Shown here: positions 14,670 to 18,615 of the stretch, piece by piece
Position numbering within the stretch: position 1 is the first letter of the stretch
Layout: each line of letters starts with the position of its first letter
Assembly: GCA_002494625.1 (NCBI GenBank)
Contig: DACH01000008.1
Coordinates: forward strand, 1 to 18,615
DNA length: 18,615 bases
Reading direction: 5' to 3'
Origin: Archaeoglobus sp. UBA234
Lineage (GTDB): Archaea > Halobacteriota > Archaeoglobi > Archaeoglobales > Archaeoglobaceae
Notes under the pieces: model-generated
Databases searched by the model: none
Told to the model about the DNA's origin: nothing
What the model saw: only the letters and a program-made list of their open reading frames with translations
Program-made: the position numbers and the translations under genes

Positions 14670-14704
14670 AAAAAGTTTATATTCTTATCAAAGGTTTATA
14701 CCTT
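14670..14704 (+). promoter_or_regulatory. Two TATA-like elements upstream of the trpC remnant
   Basis: AAAGTTTATATTC and AAAGGTTTATACC occur about 20 nt apart, some 70-100 nt before the remnant's reading frame. They look like a surviving promoter of the decayed gene or a duplicated TATA box. Confidence 0.35.
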
Positions 14705-14771
14705 CTTGGTAGGAACGGACTCATGTTGTACTTTGGCAGTGTAATACAAGGAGCATCTCTGATGAGATAAA

Positions 14772-14991
14772 ATGGATGCACGCGAAAGAAACCCCATCAT
14801 AGCAGAGATAAAAACCTATTCTCCAGTTTACGGTGACCTTCTGCGTGGTAGGAATAAACAACAGAGACATACTGTGCCTTGAGAAAGATTCGGGAAATGT
14901 CAGCGTAACAGAAAAAATAGCTCCTCATCTGAGAGATGTAATAAAGATAAGCGCAAGTGGAATCTTCAACCATTATGCTGGAGTTTGGTAG
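14772..14991 (+). pseudogene. trpC: Remnant of indole-3-glycerol-phosphate synthase gene (trpC)
   Basis: From 14772 the plus strand encodes MDARERNPIIAEIKTYSP, then VYGDLLRGR, the first-strand region of archaeal IGP synthase. At 14848 the reading shifts by one frame and continues VGINNRDILCLEKD, GNVSVTEKIAPHLRDVIKIS, then ASGIF, the strand 6-7 region of the same enzyme. It ends at TAG 14989-14991. The intervening strands 2-5 (roughly a hundred or more residues) and the end of the barrel are gone. Both halves share GTAGG at the junction, suggesting deletion at a short direct repeat. The enzyme cannot be functional. The spacer 14656-15097 otherwise holds no gene. Confidence 0.8.
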
Positions 14992-15026
14992 AGTGGGATG
15001 ATACGAGTGAAACGAGTGGAGTGATG
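14991..15026 (+). repeat. Short iterated GAGTG motif
   Basis: GAGTG occurs four times in 33 bp (14991, 15005, 15014, 15019), twice within the longer ACGAGTG. It follows directly on the trpC remnant. It is a low-complexity tandem-like patch of unknown meaning. Confidence 0.35.
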
Positions 15027-15097
15027 TTTCTTAAATACCGGTCGAAAAATATAATTAAACCGAAAAGTATCTTAACATCCTTCAGGAGAGAATATCC

Positions 15098-15733
15098 ATG
15101 AAGTATCTTGAAGTCATATACAATCCTGATAGCTTTTTTAGAAATGCTCTTGAAGAGGGTATGAGCTACAAACCCTCCATTGTAGTTATCATACTGACGA
15201 TTCTTATTTCAACAGCATCTACAATTCCTTTTGCTGAGGTCTACGCGAGAGCTACAGTTGAGGCAATATCTACCCAGATTTCATCAGATCAGACCGAGGT
15301 TGTCTACGCCATGACCTATTACCTCACGATCCTCTCACCACTTTTCACTGTACCCATCCTGTGGATTGTAATCTCTGCTGTTCTTCATGGAATCTCCGCT
15401 CTTTTTGGCGGAAAGGGTGAGTTCTCTACAACCCTCAAATTTACAGCTTTCAGCTATGTTCCAGTTATCGTTCTTTCTCCCCTTAGCTTCATTGTGGGGA
15501 TGGAGATTGCGAGTATAATTGCTGCCGAGGGAGTTCAGGGATTGATGAGTGAAACAGTTAAAATAGCTCAGGCATCGACGGGAACCCTTACAACTTTATG
15601 GCAGATGACTCTCTGGACCTTTGCGATAAAATATGCCCGCTCGCTTCCCACAAAAAAGGCTCTATATGTTGCCCTTATCCCGGGAGCTGTATTTCTGATC
15701 GGAATATGGTTATCCCTTATTTTACCAACCTGA
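15098..15733 (+). CDS. Yip1-family multi-pass membrane protein
   Basis: This 211-aa protein has about five hydrophobic segments (around residues 28-45, 72-100, 118-140, 158-178 and 188-208). The N-terminal pattern YNPDSFFRNALEEG and the membrane motif ISAVLHGISALFGGKGEFSTTL... are characteristic of the archaeal/bacterial Yip1 domain (PF04893). Function in prokaryotes is not established. CAGGAG precedes the ATG, and a TATA-like AAAAATATAATT lies at about 15045-15056. It appears to be a single-gene unit and ends just before a tRNA. Confidence 0.75.
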   Translation: MKYLEVIYNPDSFFRNALEEGMSYKPSIVVIILTILISTASTIPFAEVYARATVEAISTQISSDQTEVVYAMTYYLTILSPLFTVPILWIVISAVLHGISALFGGKGEFSTTLKFTAFSYVPVIVLSPLSFIVGMEIASIIAAEGVQGLMSETVKIAQASTGTLTTLWQMTLWTFAIKYARSLPTKKALYVALIPGAVFLIGIWLSLILPT

Positions 15734-15776
15734 TTTTTCAGTTTCATAGAGCTGGAATACGATGTACACGGACCAA

Positions 15777-15789
15777 AATATATTTAAAT
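15777..15789 (+). promoter_or_regulatory. TATA element for tRNA-Gln
   Basis: AATATATTTAAAT is centred about 44 nt upstream of the mature tRNA 5' end. With a 25-nt spacing this gives a short 5' leader removed by RNase P. Confidence 0.5.
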
Positions 15790-15826
15790 CAAAGTTCCAT
15801 TATTTATGCCTGCTCTGAGAAATCAA

Positions 15827-15899
15827 AGCCCCGTGGGGTAGCGGTCAATCCTGTCGGACTCTGGATCCGACGACTCCGGTTCGAATCCGGACGGGGCTA
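15827..15899 (+). tRNA. tRNA-Gln (anticodon CUG)
   Basis: A full cloverleaf is seen over 73 nt. Acceptor AGCCCCG (15827-15833) pairs with CGGGGCT (15892-15898), with discriminator A15899. The D stem is GGGT/ATCC, the anticodon stem TCGGA/TCCGA with loop CTCTGGA, and the T stem TCCGG/CCGGA with loop TTCGAAT. The anticodon CTG is at 15861-15863 and reads CAG. The 3' CCA is not encoded and no intron is present. In archaea this tRNA is normally charged with Glu and amidated by GatDE. Confidence 0.96.
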
Positions 15900-15950
15900 C
15901 TAACTACAAACAAAAAAGAGGAAAATTGTTTCAAAGTTCATTCTCAGCAT

Positions 15951-16058
15951 TTATTCCTCTTCAGACTTTCTTCTCCTCTGATTGATCCTCTCGAGAAATC
16001 TCAGTTTTGACTGTTTTCTACTTGTCTGTCCAAATCTAACCATTGCAACCATGCACAT
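15951..16058 (-). CDS. Doubtful small basic ORF
   Basis: This is a 35-codon frame starting MCMVAMVRFG and ending in a highly charged RINQRRRKSEEE tail, with codon choice (AGA/AGG, GAG, ATC) like the neighbours. The frame stays open upstream beyond the first Met, with two Cys near there (GCICRQ), so it could be the end of a degraded longer gene. No ribosome site stands out and no family is recognised. The spacer 15900-16262 holds nothing else clear apart from the ftr terminator run. Confidence 0.2.
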   Translation of the reverse strand: MCMVAMVRFGQTSRKQSKLRFLERINQRRRKSEEE

Positions 16059-16248
16059 TTTTCTGCCCCATTGTCTTTGCCTGCAAATACATCCCAGATA
16101 AAATAAACTTTTCCAAATTTTCAATGATTGTGATTGAATGTGAGAAAAGATAAAAAGATTGGGTAAGAGATTGCGAAAGAAACTGCATCAGTGGATTATC
16201 CCTTGCTCACACGAGGGACTTTTCCCCATCCCATGCTGCCTTTGTCGC

Positions 16249-16262
16249 CGAAAATAAAAAAA
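16249..16262 (-). terminator. T-rich terminator after ftr
   Basis: Immediately after the ftr stop codon the minus strand reads TTTTTTTATTTT. Such oligo-T runs are the usual archaeal transcription-stop signal. Confidence 0.5.
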
Positions 16263-17156
16263 TTAGAAGAGTTCATGGAGGTTTATCAGATGCTGTCCAA
16301 GTTTTCCACCGTAGTTTCCGGCAGTTATTTTTACAACACCAGGAATCTTGGTTGCAGCCTCGATTCCAACCTTTGTAGCTTCCTTTACGGCATCTATATC
16401 CAGACCATTGATCACAAGTTCATAGACAGCCTTGACATTTTCAGGGATATATGTTCCTTCAACCTGATCTCTGAGTGTCGGTGCAAACTTCTCGTTTGTA
16501 GTTGCTTTCAGGAACTTATATTTGTTCGCCCCCACTTTGGATCCTGAAGCAACAATACCCCCTGGAAACGGTGTGATTGCTCCTTCGACATCTAAAATAG
16601 CTTGGACTGCAGCCTTAGCTGCTGCCAGTCCTGAAGGCTGTGTTTCTGCGAATATGAAGAAGTTCCCTCCTGCAACACCATCAACATATCCTATGTCGCT
16701 CTCTATGATGAATTCACCCTGCATCATTGGTACTGCCCAGCACTTCCTTCCTCCAACCTCAACCTCTCTTTCATAGCCATCTGCAAAGAACTTGAGCTTA
16801 AAGCCCGTATCAAATTTGTTCTCCACATCTGGTAATCCGTTGAAGGCTGCGGTTGTTGGTGCTGTAAGAACACATTGACCAAGTCTGGCAAGTAACTGCT
16901 CCTCAAGCCCCTTCTTCGACATATGACAGATCTGAATATATACTCCCGGTCTGCCATCAGGTGTTTTTGATGGTGGAACTCTCATCTCCACTCCAGCCTC
17001 TGCTGGACACATTATCACGGATGTTCCAAAACCAGTTGCCTCTGTAGCAGCCACCATAGCCCAGTCGTAGTCATAGGCTGTAATCAAAACCCTTGCTACT
17101 TTTATTCCAAAAGCCTCTGCAAAGGTGTCTTCCACCTCAACTCCATTTACTTTCAT
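16263..17156 (-). CDS. ftr: Formylmethanofuran:tetrahydromethanopterin formyltransferase
   Basis: This 297-aa cytoplasmic enzyme moves the formyl group between methanofuran and tetrahydromethanopterin. The reaction is reversible and, in Archaeoglobales, serves lactate/acetyl oxidation or CO2 reduction. The evidence is the N-terminal VEDTFAEAFGIKVARVLITA, the TEATGFGTSVIMCPAEAG segment, DGRPGVYIQICHM, and GGNFFIFAETQPSGLAAA. The C-terminal end is IPGVVKITAGNYGGKLGQHLINLHELF. Length equals that of known Ftr proteins (about 297). AAGGTGAT precedes the ATG. It stands alone with its own promoter (minus-strand AACTTTAATATC at about 17189-17200) and a T-run terminator. Confidence 0.97.
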   Translation of the reverse strand: MKVNGVEVEDTFAEAFGIKVARVLITAYDYDWAMVAATEATGFGTSVIMCPAEAGVEMRVPPSKTPDGRPGVYIQICHMSKKGLEEQLLARLGQCVLTAPTTAAFNGLPDVENKFDTGFKLKFFADGYEREVEVGGRKCWAVPMMQGEFIIESDIGYVDGVAGGNFFIFAETQPSGLAAAKAAVQAILDVEGAITPFPGGIVASGSKVGANKYKFLKATTNEKFAPTLRDQVEGTYIPENVKAVYELVINGLDIDAVKEATKVGIEAATKIPGVVKITAGNYGGKLGQHLINLHELF

Positions 17157-17269
17157 ACAATCACCTTATTAAATTGAAGGGAGGGATGATATTAAAGTTT
17201 TGATTTTTATTTCTGAGTCATCCTGGTTATGTTAGCTTATTGTTGGTATGGCATTGGAATTTAACAGAG

Positions 17270-17313
17270 TTTGATTTTCTCACGAACGAAGTTAGCTTAG
17301 CTGGAAAATCAAA
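17270..17313. repeat. Inverted repeat, 10-bp perfect arms
   Basis: TTTGATTTTC (17270-17279) and GAAAATCAAA (17304-17313) are exact reverse complements around a 24-nt loop. It lies in the gene-free spacer 17157-17429 upstream of ftr. A nine-base direct repeat GTTAGCTTA (17231, 17291) and a small AAACCT/AGGTTT hairpin (17325-17339) are close by. It could be a folded RNA element or a small mobile-element trace. Confidence 0.4.
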
Positions 17314-17429
17314 TTTGGATGAGAAAACCTGCAAGGTTTCAGAGCCATTAGATTCATGTCTATAGTTAAATGGAAGTATCCTTCGACATCACAGCCTAAT
17401 TCAGTATCTAACTCAAGCCATTCTTATAA

Positions 17430-17630
17430 TTACAGTTCTGAGACGAATTCTATTATTCTTTCGGCAGCTTCTCTGAGCTTATCCATGCTGACAGCATAGG
17501 CACATCTTATAAAACCCTCTCCTGACTCTCCAAAAGCATTTCCTGGGACAACAGCTACATTCTTTTCCATAAGCAGCTTCTCAGCGAACTCTTCACTTTT
17601 TCCCTGAATGAGAAGACAGTCAGTTGTTTG
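17430..17630 (-). pseudogene. 3' remnant of a class I aminotransferase gene
   Basis: The minus-strand frame ending at TAA 17430-17432 reads SEEFAEKLLMEKNVAVVPG, then NAFGESGEGFIRCAYAV, then SMDKLREAAERIIEFVSEL. This is the C-terminal domain of an aspartate-type (fold type I) PLP aminotransferase, with the substrate-carboxylate Arg in GFIRCAYA. Upstream the similarity stops near 17600, and the frame meets a TGA at 17631-17633. The large PLP-binding domain, including the Schiff-base lysine, is absent. Only about 60 of the roughly 380-400 codons remain, so it is a truncated, inactive fragment. Confidence 0.8.
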
Positions 17631-17687
17631 TCAAGGATTCATAGGGATGGATAAGTAGACGGGTTTAGAGATTTTAGAAATACATAA

Positions 17688-17707
17688 AAAATAATAAAGA
17701 TTATTTT
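17688..17707 (-). terminator. Inverted repeat and T-run after cheW
   Basis: AAAATAAT and ATTATTTT form a perfect 8-bp A/T stem around AAAG, about 20 bp beyond the cheW stop. On the minus strand it is followed by TTTTT. It probably ends the chemotaxis transcript. Confidence 0.45.
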
Positions 17708-17725
17708 ATATATTTTTATTTGAAT

Positions 17726-18181
17726 TTACATCGCGGTGTCTTCCAGTATTTTATTCAGATCGACAAGAATTAGCAACCCATCTGGTAGCTTGCCAACGCC
17801 CTTTAGGAATTTTGATTCACTTCTTGCGGTAATTGTACTTGGTAGGGCTTCAATGTCTGATATTGATAAATATTTAACCTCTGTAACAGTGTCTACCATC
17901 ATCCCTACGGTGCTTCCGTTGTGATCAAACACTATTATCCTGGTATCGTTGTCAACATCTTTTGGCTCCATTCCAAAACGTTTTCTGAGGTTTATTATTG
18001 TCGTTATCTGTCCTCTTAAATTTATTACGCCCTCTACATAATCTGGAGCATTTGGAATGGATGTTATTTCTCCAACCCTGATGATTTCTTTGACTTGTGA
18101 GGTCTCAACACCATATCTTTCGTTACCGAGACGGTAAATTACCACCTGAAGTGTTGAATCTTTGGAGTCGAGTTGTAGCAT
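17726..18181 (-). CDS. cheW: CheW chemotaxis coupling protein
   Basis: This is a 151-aa adaptor linking chemoreceptors to the histidine kinase CheA. The family signatures are YGVETSQVKEIIRVGEITSIPNAPDYVEGVINLRGQI and NLRKRFG in the first half, then VGMMVDTVTEV and the C-terminal LPDGLLILVDLNKIL. It is a complete single CheW domain. The frame opens at 18190, but I choose Met at 18181 because GGGTGATG lies just before it. It starts 17 nt after the chemoreceptor stop, so the two are co-transcribed. Confidence 0.92.
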   Translation of the reverse strand: MLQLDSKDSTLQVVIYRLGNERYGVETSQVKEIIRVGEITSIPNAPDYVEGVINLRGQITTIINLRKRFGMEPKDVDNDTRIIVFDHNGSTVGMMVDTVTEVKYLSISDIEALPSTITARSESKFLKGVGKLPDGLLILVDLNKILEDTAM

Positions 18182-18198
18182 TGTCATCACCCAAAAAA

Positions 18199-18615
18199 TT
18201 ATGTGAGATTACTGAATCTCTTCATAAACTGGTTTATGTTTTCTTGAGCCAATTGCAACAGTCTTTCAGATCCGTTTGCAATCTGCTGAACTGCTGCAGT
18301 TTGCTCTTCAATTGCTGCTGAAGATTCTTCACTTGCAGCAGCCGACTCTTCTGCGGTAGAGGCAACCTCTTCGATGTTCTTTACCAGAACTGCCAGCTTT
18401 TCTATGCCTTTTTCAGATTCTTTTGCAACTTCATCGAGCATTCTGTTTATCTCTCCTACCATCCTGCCGATCTCCTCTGCCATCTTCAGTGCTCCGTCAA
18501 TCTCCTTTCCACCTTCTTCTGATTCAAGCTTAGCCTTTCTCACCGCATCTATTACCCTCTGTGTTGCCTCCTGTACGCTTCTGACAATTGTGTTTATTTC
18601 TTCGGTGCTTTTTCT
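18199..18615 (-). CDS. Methyl-accepting chemotaxis protein, C-terminal part (cut by window edge)
   Basis: The last 138 codons of a chemoreceptor are present, and the frame is open through the window end, so the gene is partial. The sequence is one long coiled coil with heptads. It includes a methylation-helix-like segment, IEEVASTAEESAAASEESSAAIEEQTAA, typical of the descending arm of the cytoplasmic hairpin. The hairpin tip, HAMP and ligand domains would lie beyond the edge. The C-terminus ends FSNLT without a CheR-docking pentapeptide. It lies directly upstream of cheW. Confidence 0.93.
   Translation of the reverse strand, partial: RKSTEEINTIVRSVQEATQRVIDAVRKAKLESEEGGKEIDGALKMAEEIGRMVGEINRMLDEVAKESEKGIEKLAVLVKNIEEVASTAEESAAASEESSAAIEEQTAAVQQIANGSERLLQLAQENINQFMKRFSNLT

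Noticed and set aside
14750..14775. TGATGAG as a C box of a C/D-box sRNA near flpA
   Set aside because: No D box at suitable spacing and no terminal stem; the sequence is better explained as trpC remnant.
16196..16276. Minus-strand 26-codon frame (ending GWGKVPRVSKG) overlapping the ftr end
   Set aside because: It starts inside ftr, crosses the T-rich terminator run and matches no family I know; probably chance.
17180..17222. GGATGA...CTGA...TCATCC as a C/D-box RNA before ftr
   Set aside because: The C box lacks the consensus (ATGATA), there is only one guide-length segment, and it overlaps the ftr promoter.
18199..18543. A separate 114-aa protein starting with GTG at 18543
   Set aside because: The frame is open through the window edge and continues the chemoreceptor coiled coil, so it is the end of a larger gene.

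Overview
The window looks like a piece of an archaeal chromosome, most likely from the Archaeoglobales (Archaeoglobus, Geoglobus or Ferroglobus). It holds C1 tetrahydromethanopterin genes (ftr, mptG), the archaeal C/D-box RNP genes (nop5, flpA) and a neelaredoxin-type superoxide reductase. It also has a fused 3-hydroxyacyl-CoA dehydrogenase/enoyl-CoA hydratase in the archaeal domain order, and promoters with TATA elements close to the start codons. Nop5 is unusually short (267 aa), as I recall for Archaeoglobus fulgidus. The assignment rests on gene content and remembered family features, not on a search.

Layout. Positions 1-1201: a membrane-anchored TIM-barrel glycosidase-like protein. 1202-1586: a spacer with a possible decayed ORF. 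1587-1790: a small helical protein with histidines every fourth residue. 1847-3808 and 3927-4817: the fused beta-oxidation enzyme, divergent from a TIGR01777-type SDR protein. 4871-6127: glutamate dehydrogenase. 6240-6420: a broken ferredoxin gene. 6489-7718: superoxide reductase, a ferredoxin and a cysteine-rich protein, all on the minus strand. Across a palindrome-bearing divergent promoter lies a cysteine-containing HTH regulator (7879-8211). 8208-10941: a tungstate-type ABC importer operon (tupA-tupB-tupC) ending in a ModE-like DNA-binding protein. 11040-14655: a CBS-domain HTH regulator, a ThiF-like protein, mptG, nop5 and flpA. 14656-15097: the remnant of a trpC gene. 15098-15733: a Yip1-family membrane protein. 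15827-15899: tRNA-Gln(CUG). 16263-17156: ftr. 17430-17630: the tail of an aminotransferase gene. 17726-18615: cheW and the 3' part of a chemoreceptor gene that runs off the window.

How the genes work together. MptG makes the first committed intermediate of (tetrahydro)methanopterin, and Ftr transfers the formyl group between methanofuran and that carrier. The tup operon would supply tungstate, for example for tungsten-dependent formylmethanofuran or aldehyde oxidoreductases. Nop5 and FlpA form the RNA 2'-O-methylation core. The superoxide reductase/ferredoxin/cysteine-protein cluster looks like a redox-stress module.

Most notable points: (i) three recognisable gene remnants (ferredoxin, trpC, aminotransferase) and one doubtful one; the ferredoxin remnant has TGA exactly at a cluster-cysteine position followed by TAG, and the trpC remnant looks like a deletion at a short homology; (ii) a two-gene unit that appears to split a normally fused ferredoxin/Cys-rich protein, facing a cysteine-containing regulator across a perfect 8+4+8 inverted repeat; (iii) a degenerate ThiF-like protein next to mptG. 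I found no CRISPR array, intact insertion sequence or phage gene.
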